Translations under genes and position numbers: made by a program
NCBI GenBank assembly: GCA_017650255.1
Contig: JAGCFG010000071.1
Location: 1 to 8,290 of the forward strand
Length of the DNA: 8,290 nt
Direction of reading: 5' to 3'
Source of the DNA: Alphaproteobacteria bacterium
Lineage (GTDB): Bacteria; Pseudomonadota; Alphaproteobacteria; RF32; CAG-239
Shown: piece by piece, positions 1-7,049 of the stretch
Numbering within the stretch: position 1 is the first letter of the stretch
Layout of the letters: every line of letters begins with the position of its first letter
Notes under the pieces: model-generated
What the model was told of the DNA's origin: nothing
The model's input: only the letters and a program-made list of their open reading frames with translations
The model's database searches: none

Positions 1-1
1 C

Positions 2-427
2 ATTTTCATGGAAAATGTCGATAATCCCGCATTTGTTATTGATGAACTTTTGCAATCATACACACTTGGTGGTTCGGTTAATGCAATTTTTGTAGACATC
101 CATGCGGAATGTACATCAGAAAAGCTTTCTCTCGGTTACTATCTGGATGGCAGAGTGTCTGTTGTTGCCGGTAGCCATACCCATGTTCCTACTGCCGATA
201 GACGTATATTGCCAGAAGGCACGGCCTATATTACCGACGTTGGTATGTGTGGAAATTACGATTCTATTCTTGGTTTTGATAAACAAGCCCCCATCGACAG
301 GCTGTGTCAACGATATAATAACAATAGGCTTGAGGCCTGCCGCACCAATGGTGAAGTATGGGGAATAGCTGTTACAACCGATGATAAAACAGGTCTTGCC
401 CTTTCAATTGAGCAATTCAAAATATAA
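2..427 (+). CDS. ymdB: YmdB-family metallophosphoesterase, C-terminal part (5' end outside window)
   Basis: This is the C-terminal part of a TIGR00282/YmdB-like metallophosphoesterase. Characterised members such as Bacillus subtilis YmdB are cytoplasmic phosphodiesterases that act on 2',3'-cyclic nucleotides. The frame is open to the left window edge. The Met at 8-10 is probably internal, because the preceding Ile-Phe and following residues match the interior of the family and the N-terminal metal-binding residues are missing. Visible signatures are VDIHAE (His codon 101-103), GSHTHVPTAD (His codons 176-178 and 182-184), which supply the late metal-binding histidines, and TDVGMCGNYDS. The reading frame ends at a TAA at 425-427. 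This is a housekeeping-type gene and is probably not functionally linked to the secretion genes downstream, from which it is separated by 115 bases containing a promoter. The family call is firm; the substrate is not shown by the sequence. Confidence 0.88.
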   Translation: MFMENVDNPAFVIDELLQSYTLGGSVNAIFVDIHAECTSEKLSLGYYLDGRVSVVAGSHTHVPTADRRILPEGTAYITDVGMCGNYDSILGFDKQAPIDRLCQRYNNNRLEACRTNGEVWGIAVTTDDKTGLALSIEQFKI

Positions 428-433
428 ATTCTT

Positions 434-479
434 TTTTATCATAACTCAATCTTAAGCTTTTAAACATATAATGATAAAA
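434..479. repeat. 9-bp inverted repeat after ymdB-like gene, possible weak terminator
   Basis: TTTTATCAT at 434-442 is the exact reverse complement of ATGATAAAA at 471-479, with 28 bases between. A run of six T follows at 486-491, so the element could be a poor intrinsic terminator for the upstream gene. The stem is AT-rich, the loop long and the T run not adjacent, so termination is uncertain. It could instead be an operator for the promoter that follows. Confidence 0.3.
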
Positions 480-492
480 GCAGGGTTTTTTG

Positions 493-521
493 TTGCAATT
501 ATCAAACTTTTTCTGTAAAAT
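493..521 (+). promoter_or_regulatory. Sigma70-like promoter for the virB3-virB4 operon
   Basis: A -35-like TTGCAA at 493-498 (4 of 6 consensus) and a -10-like TAAAAT at 516-521 (5 of 6) are separated by exactly 17 bases. Transcription would start near 528, giving a very short leader in which the Shine-Dalgarno AGGGAGA (529-535) lies 7 bases before the virB3 ATG at 543. The placement between two functionally unrelated genes supports a real promoter. In AT-rich DNA chance matches are common, so this is a candidate only. Confidence 0.5.
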
Positions 522-542
522 CAAAAACAGGGAGAATAAACA

Positions 543-833
543 ATGAGAGAACAGATATTAAAGGCCGTTGCTGCTCCGCCCAAAATCTTGTGGGCGCCGT
601 TTTTGCCCGTGCTTCTAAATATCGGTGTGCAATTTCCATTTATGTTCGCATCCATAGGAACATTTGGTGTCAACCCGCTTATCTTTGTTGCCACCATTGC
701 TATTGTTCATTTGTTCATCATTATATGGTCAAGCAAAGAACCTCATATTTCAAATATGATACAGGGAGTCGGTCAGTGCTATCACTTCACTCACAATATT
801 TATAAAGTAAAGGGGAAAAAATTTGCACCCTGA
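543..833 (+). CDS. virB3: VirB3-like type IV secretion system inner-membrane protein
   Basis: The product is 96 residues, typical for VirB3, a small inner-membrane T4SS component that works with the VirB4 ATPase. After a short basic N-terminus with APPKILWAP, two hydrophobic stretches are visible at about residues 21-41 and 45-62, followed by KEPHIS (65-70), which resembles the (R/K)-(D/E)-P-(H/R) stretch after the second membrane segment in VirB3 proteins. The tail is basic, with YKVKGKKF. The ATG is preceded by AGGGAGA at 7 bases, and no better start is seen. The 3' end overlaps virB4 by 11 bases, indicating translational coupling, and the VirB3-VirB4 pair is a conserved order. No virB1 or virB2 lies between this gene and the ymdB-like gene. 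The assignment rests on length, topology, short motifs and the virB4 neighbour. Confidence 0.85.
   Translation: MREQILKAVAAPPKILWAPFLPVLLNIGVQFPFMFASIGTFGVNPLIFVATIAIVHLFIIIWSSKEPHISNMIQGVGQCYHFTHNIYKVKGKKFAP
811..816 (+). promoter_or_regulatory. Ribosome binding site setting the TTG start of virB4
   Basis: AGGGGA ends 6 bases before TTG at 823-825. The next in-frame Met of virB4 is about residue 67, beyond the N-terminal hydrophobic segment, so this site supports TTG as the real start. The site lies inside the virB3 reading frame. Confidence 0.7.
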
Positions 834-3255
834 TTTCGATTTTTTTAGCATCTTTGTGCGGGGATTAAGCAGCAAAGAAGTTATTGTAACAATTATAGGT
901 TTTATTTCGGCAATATCTTTTGCCGGACTTTGGGTAACCAAATTTGGACGCATCTTTTTGCCGCAACCAAGCGAGTCCAGAGTGTCTGATTTTTTGCCTT
1001 TTAACAAATTGTTAGATGATGGAATGACCATTCGGTGCCAAAACAAATCACTCGTTCGCGTATTCAAAATTGAAGGTGCCGATCTCGCTTTTGCAACTGA
1101 AGAAACAAATATATCCATGGCCGAGGCGCGCAAAGCATGGCTTGATAATATGTCAGACTTGCAAATCACGTCAAGGGTCATAACTTTGCGCGAGAGAGTT
1201 CCTGCAGACAAAATAGAAAATACATTCGATAATCAAATTTTGGAACAAGTGGCATACACCTGGCAATCAACACTGAATCGTGTTTATGAAAATTCTCACT
1301 ATATTATTATATCTGTTCCCGACAGAGATGATGCTCTAAAAGATCTTAATTATGCTTCTCAATCATTGATGGCGATTCTCAGCGAATACGGTGTTCGCCC
1401 GATGTATGAGGACGAAGAAAGCTCTCCTCTGGATAGCCCTTTCAATGTTTTTAGCCGTATATGCAGCCCTCTCTCCAAACCCAATCCCAAAGTTGGTAAA
1501 ACCGAAAGTTTTCAACTCAGAGAACTTTTGACAGCAGATCACATCCATTTTACTGGTGAAGATGGTATAATTCGCTTTTTTGCCGGCGATAAAGAAAAAT
1601 TAGCTATTGTCATGGGGATCAGAGCAAGTGGTGACTATATGGACGAGTCGATGACGATGTCCCTGTTAGCAATGGATTGTGAACTAAACCTTATACATAA
1701 TATAAAATCCATATATCGACCGAAAGCTCGTGCTATCTTGATGCAACAACGCTCAATGGCGCGTATGACAAGCCTTTCTCCTGATGTTGTTGATCAATAC
1801 AGCTATGCCATGAGTGCTATTGAAGACAGCGATGCCAACTATCAATCCCTATCCGAATATGCAATGGCGCTGGTTCTATATGGAGATACAAAGGACGATT
1901 TGTCTTTTGCCGAAAGTGAAGTGCAAAGAATATGCCGCTTATTCGGTACAACTCCAGTCCGCGAAAGTTGGGTTGCACAAGCTACATTTTTTGCTCAATT
2001 TCCAACATATGAGGTATATCCTCGGACTTATTTGTACCTTTCAAGAGTTATTACTGCGGCCATCAGTTTTGATAAGCCGTCAGAAGGTTTTAACAAATGT
2101 GACTGGGGGCCCGGTGCCATTACCACATTTCGCACGGTAAATGGTTCTGGTTATCGGTTCCAGTTTCACGTTTCTTCGGAAGAAGCCGCTGTTGCTCACT
2201 GCTGCATTATCGGACCAACCGGACAAGGTAAAACAACCTTACTTACATTTTTGGCTGGGCAAGCAATGCGCCACAAAGATTTGAAAGTGTTCTTCTTTGA
2301 TCGTCACCGAGGTGCAGAAATTTTTACACGTTCAATTGGCGGAGCTTATATCGGGTTTGATGGAGACGAAAAAAATGTATCACTCAATCCATTTGACACC
2401 AAACCGACAGCAAACAATCGTGCATTCTTACGAAGCTGGATAAAATCTATTACAATGGTTGATGACGCGCTATCCGAACACGAGATTGCCCGCGCCGTAA
2501 CGACTGCTTTTGATTACCTTAAACCAGAAGAAAGGATTATGGCCAACCTTCATAAAAGCTGTTTTTCACCAACCGGCAATGTCCGTCGAGAATTATACAG
2601 ATGGGTTAATCCGGATCAATATGGCAAAATTTTTAATGCACAGAACGACAGTTTGGATTTGCATACCAAAAGATTTATGGCATTTGATTTCACCCATATT
2701 TTTGAAGATGAAACTTTGGCCCCTGCGGTCATTAGCTATATTATGCATCGTATTCAGTCCGAAACCGGAGAAACAGGTGTCCCTTCATTGATTATGATAG
2801 ATGAGACTGCACCGATGTTAAAACACCCAATGTTCCGCGACTACTTTATTATCGGCTTACAAGAAGGACGTAAAAAACGCCAAGCTTATCTTTGTGCATT
2901 TCAACAGCCAAATATTATCGATTCGCTGGGCGTCGGTGAAGCAATCCGCGGTCAATGCCAAACTGTTCTCTTTTTCCGTAATCCGCAGGCTAGAGCCGAA
3001 GACTATGTCAACTGGAACCTAAATCAGCGTGAAATGGACTTTATTTTCGGAAAATCATATCGTGAATTCCCGTATGCCATACTGCTTTCGCGTCCGGCTA
3101 CGGGAGAATCTGTAATTTTGGATGTGGATCTAAGTGGACTTGGACCATACCTGAAAATATATAACTCAAGTCGTAAAAATTTACTTTTGGTTGAAGATTT
3201 AATAAAACAATACGGAGAAGAGAATTTTGTTACAAAATATTTAAATTTTTCGTAA
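823..3255 (+). CDS. virB4: VirB4-family type IV secretion ATPase
   Basis: The 810-residue product is full length for VirB4/TrbE (COG3451-type) ATPases, which hydrolyse ATP at the inner membrane to drive pilus biogenesis and substrate transfer. A probable membrane helix lies at about residues 20-38. The VirB4 N-terminal domain follows, including a stretch similar to the TrbE/VirB4 'DDG...G.DL..AT' region near residues 65-90. The Walker A motif GPTGQGKT is at 464-471 and the Walker B motif SLIMIDE at 655-661. The family's helix QEGRKKRQ (680-687) and the sensor-like FQQPN (693-697) follow, then a late NPQARAEDYVNWNLNQREMDF-type segment. All key ATPase residues are present, so it should be active. 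Translation starts at TTG within virB3. The stop at 3253-3255 is followed by an 79-base gap before the next gene. It may interact with VirB3 encoded just upstream. The family call is very secure. Confidence 0.96.
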   Translation: MHPDFDFFSIFVRGLSSKEVIVTIIGFISAISFAGLWVTKFGRIFLPQPSESRVSDFLPFNKLLDDGMTIRCQNKSLVRVFKIEGADLAFATEETNISMAEARKAWLDNMSDLQITSRVITLRERVPADKIENTFDNQILEQVAYTWQSTLNRVYENSHYIIISVPDRDDALKDLNYASQSLMAILSEYGVRPMYEDEESSPLDSPFNVFSRICSPLSKPNPKVGKTESFQLRELLTADHIHFTGEDGIIRFFAGDKEKLAIVMGIRASGDYMDESMTMSLLAMDCELNLIHNIKSIYRPKARAILMQQRSMARMTSLSPDVVDQYSYAMSAIEDSDANYQSLSEYAMALVLYGDTKDDLSFAESEVQRICRLFGTTPVRESWVAQATFFAQFPTYEVYPRTYLYLSRVITAAISFDKPSEGFNKCDWGPGAITTFRTVNGSGYRFQFHVSSEEAAVAHCCIIGPTGQGKTTLLTFLAGQAMRHKDLKVFFFDRHRGAEIFTRSIGGAYIGFDGDEKNVSLNPFDTKPTANNRAFLRSWIKSITMVDDALSEHEIARAVTTAFDYLKPEERIMANLHKSCFSPTGNVRRELYRWVNPDQYGKIFNAQNDSLDLHTKRFMAFDFTHIFEDETLAPAVISYIMHRIQSETGETGVPSLIMIDETAPMLKHPMFRDYFIIGLQEGRKKRQAYLCAFQQPNIIDSLGVGEAIRGQCQTVLFFRNPQARAEDYVNWNLNQREMDFIFGKSYREFPYAILLSRPATGESVILDVDLSGLGPYLKIYNSSRKNLLLVEDLIKQYGEENFVTKYLNFS

Positions 3256-3270
3256 TTTTAGCGAATTTTG

Positions 3271-3299
3271 TTTTATGAGAGCATTTTTAATGATATAAT
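3271..3299 (+). promoter_or_regulatory. Extended -10 promoter candidate before the exported-protein genes
   Basis: TGATATAAT at 3291-3299 is a perfect extended -10 (TG, one base, then TATAAT at 3294-3299). At 17-base spacing the -35 position holds TTTTAT (3271-3276), a poor match, but extended -10 promoters tolerate this. Transcription would start near 3306. It could give the four exported-protein genes expression independent of virB3-virB4. Readthrough from the upstream promoter is also possible because no clear terminator is seen after virB4. Confidence 0.5.
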
Positions 3300-3308
3300 A
3301 AAGACTGC

Positions 3309-3322
3309 AGTGGATAACCACT
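3309..3322 (+). promoter_or_regulatory. Small leader hairpin next to a ribosome binding site
   Basis: AGTGG (3309-3313), a loop ATAA, and CCACT (3318-3322) form a perfect 5-bp stem. It would lie almost at the 5' end of a transcript from the promoter at 3271-3299 and ends 2 bases before the Shine-Dalgarno GGAGGGGAG. It could stabilise the mRNA end or keep the ribosome site open. A stem this short can arise by chance. Confidence 0.3.
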
Positions 3323-3324
3323 AT

Positions 3325-3333
3325 GGAGGGGAG
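3325..3333 (+). promoter_or_regulatory. Strong ribosome binding site that decides the start at 3335
   Basis: GGAGGGGAG is a near-ideal Shine-Dalgarno sequence. An in-frame ATG at 3323 overlaps this site and so cannot use it. The ATG at 3335, at about 5 bases from GGAGG, is correctly spaced and begins a typical signal peptide (MKKGIIT). Confidence 0.75.
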
Positions 3334-3334
3334 C

Positions 3335-5101
3335 ATGAAAAAGGGTATTATCACTATAATTGTTTGTGCAATGTTTGTATTTAATGCGAATGTTGCCAAA
3401 GCACAAATTCCTACAGTAGACTTTGGAAATATTGCCGGAACAATCGGTATTGTAACCCAAGGTATCACCAATGTTCAACAAGGAATAGATTCCATTAAAA
3501 ATGCCAGTAAGTTTTTAGCAATCGTAGGCGATTCCGTTGGCACAATAACAAAATTTGCCGACAAAATTAAAGGTTATGTGGCAGATGCACAAGCAGCCAT
3601 AGAAAAAGCAAAGCAGCGCATTTCTGAAGGTATGGAATTATACAACAAATATAAAGGCGAGATAGAAGACAGAAAAGCAAAATATCAGGCCTTGTTAGCA
3701 AGTATTCCAAATTATACGAACCCGAATTCATATAATGATGGCTCATCTTCCAGCGGCTCATCCTCTAATGGTTCATCTTCTAGCCAATCCCCATCCGTAG
3801 GTGGTTCATCTTATACCGGTGGCTCCTCATATTCCGGAAATCAATCATCACCTGCTGTAAATTCCGGAAGTTCCCAAAATTATGGCGGCTCCGCAAACAG
3901 TAACTCGTCTGCCGCAAAAGTTGTTGCTCCGGCAGCTTCAGGAGCAAGATCAATCTCTGTTGGCAGTTCAAAAGCCCAAAATCAAGTTTCTACCGCTGTT
4001 ACCGGCAGAGTTAGCAGCCCTGCAACAGTTGCTACGCAAAGCTCTGGCTTTAGAACAACACCGCAAAGTCCAATCGTAACCCCAGCAAACAGCAAGGCTG
4101 CAGTACAGAACGATTCTACATCAAAAACTGTTAGTGCTCCCGCAGCAAAAGAAAATATGCAACCAGCCGGAAAAGAACTTCCTGCAACCAACAAGGATGT
4201 AAATTCTTTGTTTGACGAAGAGGACGAAGCTGATGATGACATCACTTCAGAAGAAAATGAAGAAAAGGAAGAAGTAGATGAAACGAAAAACATTAGTCGA
4301 AAAGCATTCTCTTCTCCGACAACAGATTTAGCAACAACAAAGTCCTCACAGACAAGTGCTAAAGATGCGGTTTCTGTACCTGATGCTTCAAAATCAGCAG
4401 CGACGACCGTAACAAAAACCCCGGCAGCTGCTACAACTGAAGCTTCTTCAAAAGCTCTCGATTCTTCAAAAAGTGTGGAAGCAACATCATCCAAAGTATC
4501 TGCTCCGACAGCTGTATCGACACCGAGCACATCCGGTTTCAGACAATCTCCGACAAACGTAGAAAAAAGATCACAAACGCTGCATTACACATCACATCTC
4601 GACTTTGCAGCAGAAACAAATAATTCTACCAAAGGAAGCGGATATGATAAAAACGGAATTTTTATCTTTGATGTCAAGTATTGCGATAAAAGTGTTGATG
4701 ACTTATTGACCGAAAAAGGTACCAGAGATTGTTTGGTAAAGATTGTCAATAAAATAAACGATGACAATACTCACTTTGCTATTGAAAACAAAGCAGATTG
4801 TCAAAAAATGGTTTTCGACACTGCCGTAGCATTGCTCGCCGAAGCTGTGAATATGTTGGACGAAGCCTCAAATTATCAAGATACACTCGATGAACAGGGA
4901 GAACTTGGCGGCAATAGCAACAATACCAGAGATGATACTCAGGTGTTGGCAATGAGTTATGAACAAACGCAGTTGCTACTAAATAGGCTGACAATAATTC
5001 TATCCGGTGAAACAATTTTAAATGTTACTAAAGATATATGTGGATCATCTAAAAACGTCTTGGAAGAAAATGAAGTGGAAACAAGCAGTGGAGGTAAGTG
5101 A
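3335..5101 (+). CDS. Exported T4SS-associated protein with VirB5/TrbJ-like N-terminus, long Ser/Thr-rich linker and Cys-containing C-terminal domain
   Basis: From the ATG at 3335 the product is 588 residues. Residues 1-23 form a signal peptide cut after AKA, so the protein should reach the periplasm or beyond. Residues 24-130 are probably helical. They begin QIPTVDFGNIAGTIG, reminiscent of mature VirB5/TrbJ N-termini, and include LYNKYKGEIEDR. Residues 136-415 are low complexity: Gly/Ser micro-repeats (136-167), Ser/Ala/Thr/Pro-rich sequence, a strongly acidic block (294-316), and more Thr/Ser/Ala. The motif SGFR occurs at 237-240 and 400-403. Residues 416-588 form a folded-looking domain with Cys450, Cys466, Cys489 and Cys569, the only cysteines of the mature protein, which could form disulfides. 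There are no other membrane segments, so it is not VirB6. The gene overlaps the next by one base. It lies where virB5 is expected. I do not recognise the C-terminal domain; the VirB5-like reading is inference, and a surface or adhesin-like role is an alternative. Confidence 0.8.
   Translation: MKKGIITIIVCAMFVFNANVAKAQIPTVDFGNIAGTIGIVTQGITNVQQGIDSIKNASKFLAIVGDSVGTITKFADKIKGYVADAQAAIEKAKQRISEGMELYNKYKGEIEDRKAKYQALLASIPNYTNPNSYNDGSSSSGSSSNGSSSSQSPSVGGSSYTGGSSYSGNQSSPAVNSGSSQNYGGSANSNSSAAKVVAPAASGARSISVGSSKAQNQVSTAVTGRVSSPATVATQSSGFRTTPQSPIVTPANSKAAVQNDSTSKTVSAPAAKENMQPAGKELPATNKDVNSLFDEEDEADDDITSEENEEKEEVDETKNISRKAFSSPTTDLATTKSSQTSAKDAVSVPDASKSAATTVTKTPAAATTEASSKALDSSKSVEATSSKVSAPTAVSTPSTSGFRQSPTNVEKRSQTLHYTSHLDFAAETNNSTKGSGYDKNGIFIFDVKYCDKSVDDLLTEKGTRDCLVKIVNKINDDNTHFAIENKADCQKMVFDTAVALLAEAVNMLDEASNYQDTLDEQGELGGNSNNTRDDTQVLAMSYEQTQLLLNRLTIILSGETILNVTKDICGSSKNVLEENEVETSSGGK
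3740..3784 (+). repeat. Three 15-bp tandem units encoding Gly-Ser-Ser-Ser-(Ser/Asn)
   Basis: The units are 3740-3754, 3755-3769 and 3770-3784, each starting GG(C/T)TCATC and encoding GSSSS, GSSSN, GSSSS. They begin the flexible linker of the exported protein at 3335-5101. The synonymous differences between copies suggest an old slippage or duplication event. Confidence 0.75.
3800..3835 (+). repeat. Two 18-bp tandem units encoding GGSSY(T/S)
   Basis: Units 3800-3817 and 3818-3835 encode GGSSYT and GGSSYS at residues 156-167 of the same exported protein. They follow the 15-bp repeats after a short non-repeated stretch and extend the Gly/Ser linker. Confidence 0.7.
5090..5095 (+). promoter_or_regulatory. 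Ribosome binding site that decides the start at 5101
   Basis: GGAGGT is a perfect Shine-Dalgarno core 5 bases before ATG at 5101. A GTG at 5098 in the same frame is only 2 bases away and is unlikely to be used. The site lies inside the last codons of the upstream gene. Confidence 0.75.
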
Positions 5102-5808
5102 TGAAAAAAAATTTACTAACATTGGTGTTGTTTTTCAGCCTAATTGTCTCATATCCAGCAAGAGCGGATTTTGAGGCTATACAAACCGTGTTGACGGTTA
5201 TTGAAAATGTATCGAAAAAAATAGATAATGTATATGGTAAAGTTATTAAAGTTCAGGAAGAAATTAAAAAAATCCGCTCCGGACAAATTGGTCCTATAAA
5301 CATAAATAACATTGTGTCAAAGGTTAGCAATGCTGTTGCTACAGCAAAGGAACTTGCGAGCGGTGGTGGCGGTACCTTAGTGAAAAAATTTGCAGCCAAA
5401 GTTAAAAAAGGAGCTATCTCTCAAGGTCTTGAGAACAAAGACAAAAAAGCTATCGAGGACGGCATCGTCAGCGAGACAATACCTATATATACAGATGAAG
5501 CGCAGACCGAGACTTTCCAAGCTATGGAAGATGCAAATTCCAGAATTTTACGAGAAGATCTTGCTCGTCTTTATGCATATGCTTTCACTTTGCGTTCAAA
5601 CTTGGCTAAAGAAAGAGAAGAAAATGACGATACGCCATTGGAAACAACAGATTCACGCGAAATACTTGCATTAGCAAACAAAGAAGCTTTGGAAAGTGCC
5701 CGCCGTTTTAATCGAATTTTAGATATGCAGTCCTCCAAATCTACAATTTATCTTCGTTTGTTGTTGAGAACAATGAGTAAAAATGCGGATGACGAAAAGG
5801 AGGAATAG
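5101..5808 (+). CDS. Small exported helical protein in T4SS operon, possible VirB5-like component
   Basis: The product is 235 residues from ATG 5101. A signal peptide spans residues 1-22, with probable cleavage after ARA. The mature protein is Lys/Glu-rich, lacks cysteine and membrane segments, and looks almost wholly alpha-helical: a helix at about 24-60 (IENVSKKIDNVYGKV, VQEEIKKIR), a Gly run near 88-91, a basic stretch (VKKFAAKVKKG), then long helices including LREDLARLYAYAFTLRSNL and ALESARRFNRILDMQ. At 235 residues with signal peptide and helical bundle it is the closest of the four downstream products in size to classical VirB5, the minor pilus subunit. The start overlaps the preceding stop (TGATG), so translation is coupled, and the next gene begins 2 bases after its stop. 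I cannot confirm the VirB5 family from motifs alone; 'exported protein of unknown function' is the safe reading. Confidence 0.78.
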   Translation: MKKNLLTLVLFFSLIVSYPARADFEAIQTVLTVIENVSKKIDNVYGKVIKVQEEIKKIRSGQIGPININNIVSKVSNAVATAKELASGGGGTLVKKFAAKVKKGAISQGLENKDKKAIEDGIVSETIPIYTDEAQTETFQAMEDANSRILREDLARLYAYAFTLRSNLAKEREENDDTPLETTDSREILALANKEALESARRFNRILDMQSSKSTIYLRLLLRTMSKNADDEKEE

Positions 5809-5810
5809 CC

Positions 5811-7049
5811 ATGAAAAATAAACTGATAATATTTTTAACATGTGCAATGCTAGCTTTTTCCACTAACGCTGAAGCATTTATGTTGCCTCCGTTCAAAACT
5901 GACATTGCCGGAACCTTGCAAAAATATTTTACCATAATCAACACAAAGGTCCAAACAGTTAAAGACAAAATTAAAGAATCAACTGATTTGCAAGGTATAA
6001 TTCAAAAAGGAAAAGATGCAATCGCAGAAGTCAAAGAATATGCGGCTAAAGTACGCAATGTCGTTGATAAAGTAAAAGGATTGAACCTGTCCAATATTGC
6101 CGGTGAATTCAGTAAAATTAACGAAACTATGAGTTCAACCAAATTGCAGTTTAATATGGAAGAACTTAATATTTCAAAAGAGTACAACAGTAAATTATCG
6201 TCCATTGAAGACAACATTCGAAAACTTGAAGAGGATACTCTTAAAAATTCTACTGATCAAAACAAAGTTACTCAAAATATGGCAAGAATTAAACAGCTTA
6301 ACTCACAGAGAGGAGAATTGAAACAACAACTTTCTGGTAAACTTGATGGTGTAAAAGATAAGCTTTCTTCATCCTTATCTTCCTTGAAGGGTTTGAAAGA
6401 TAAGGCTCTTGCCAGTTTGAAATCGTTGTCGTTTGATAATATACAAATCTTATCGAAGAACTACGATTCAAGCGAGGACTTAAACGAAGTATTCAACACT
6501 TTAACACCGCCGAAAGGCACGGAAATTACCCCGAGTGTTATAGCTTCATATAATACCAACTACAAGAAGTTCTGGCTTTCAGATGCTGTTGCTGTAACAA
6601 ATAGAATTAGCACTGTTCGTAGCGAAGTGACAGAAGACAACGAAGACGCCGGAAAACTAACAGAGCAGGTTGCAAATATGGAGGGTAGCAATTCTGCAAA
6701 GATTACAGCTTTGGTTGAAGGTCGCAAGAAAAATATGCACGCGTTAATCACATATACAGAAATGGTTCTCTTAAAACTAAAAATTGACGTGGCGCAGGAC
6801 CTTATGAAAGGGAGTTTCGAAGCCATAGATCCATCTGCTATTGAAGATTTTGACTTTAACAACTATCGTGTGACAGATGAAGACATACAACAAGACGAAG
6901 CCAACGATAACGAAACGTCCCCTTCTTCAACTGATACAACAAGCGGTGAAGCATTGCCGGAAGATATAGTTAATGAGTCCATTCAAGCAATGCAAGACAG
7001 TATGGACGCAATTAACAAGTATTCAACTTCCAACCGAGTTGGAAAATAG
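5811..7049 (+). CDS. Exported coiled-coil-rich protein in T4SS operon, function unknown
   Basis: The product is 412 residues. The ATG at 5811 follows AAGGAGGA (5797-5804) at good spacing, two bases after the upstream stop. A signal peptide covers residues 1-22 with cleavage after AEA. The mature N-terminus contains KTDIAGTLQKYFTIINTKV, matching the DxAG(T/E) pattern of the proteins at 3335-5101 and 7065-end. Residues of about 30-220 are rich in Lys, Glu, Asn, Leu and Ile in heptad-like spacing (NISKEYNSKLSSIEDNIRKL, QLSGKLDGVKDKLSSSLSSL), suggesting coiled coil. A probably globular or helical part follows with YNTNYKKFWLSDAVAVTNRI and KKNMHALITYTEMVLLKLKI. The last 60 residues are acidic and Ser/Thr/Asn-rich. 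There is no cysteine after the signal peptide and no further membrane helix. It probably acts in the periplasm or on the T4SS pilus. I do not recognise a named family. Confidence 0.78.
   Translation: MKNKLIIFLTCAMLAFSTNAEAFMLPPFKTDIAGTLQKYFTIINTKVQTVKDKIKESTDLQGIIQKGKDAIAEVKEYAAKVRNVVDKVKGLNLSNIAGEFSKINETMSSTKLQFNMEELNISKEYNSKLSSIEDNIRKLEEDTLKNSTDQNKVTQNMARIKQLNSQRGELKQQLSGKLDGVKDKLSSSLSSLKGLKDKALASLKSLSFDNIQILSKNYDSSEDLNEVFNTLTPPKGTEITPSVIASYNTNYKKFWLSDAVAVTNRISTVRSEVTEDNEDAGKLTEQVANMEGSNSAKITALVEGRKKNMHALITYTEMVLLKLKIDVAQDLMKGSFEAIDPSAIEDFDFNNYRVTDEDIQQDEANDNETSPSSTDTTSGEALPEDIVNESIQAMQDSMDAINKYSTSNRVGK
7028..7044 (+). promoter_or_regulatory. Perfect 7-bp hairpin at the junction of the last two genes
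   Basis: TTCCAAC (7028-7034), loop CGA, GTTGGAA (7038-7044) form a perfect 7-bp stem covering the last sense codons of the gene ending at 7049. It ends 7 bases before the Shine-Dalgarno AAGGAG (7052-7057) of the next gene. No T run follows, so it is not an intrinsic terminator. It could be an mRNA processing or stability element or influence translational coupling. Confidence 0.4.

Noticed and set aside
750..1211. A 153-codon open frame on the - strand across virB3-virB4
   Set aside because: It overlaps conserved VirB4 coding sequence and the product resembles no family I know.
3323..3334. ATG at 3323 as the start of the first exported protein
   Set aside because: It overlaps the Shine-Dalgarno sequence that serves the ATG at 3335, and would add four residues before a classical signal peptide.
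3982..4530. A 182-codon open frame on the - strand opposite the Ser/Thr-rich linker
   Set aside because: It is the antisense reading of low-complexity Ser/Ala/Glu codons, gives Val/Ala/Ser-biased sequence, and lies inside a well-supported + strand gene with signal peptide and ribosome site.
3335..7049. Reading the post-virB4 genes as virB6 paralogues, as in Rickettsiales
   Set aside because: VirB6 proteins have several membrane helices; these have only a cleavable signal peptide and charged helical or low-complexity sequence.
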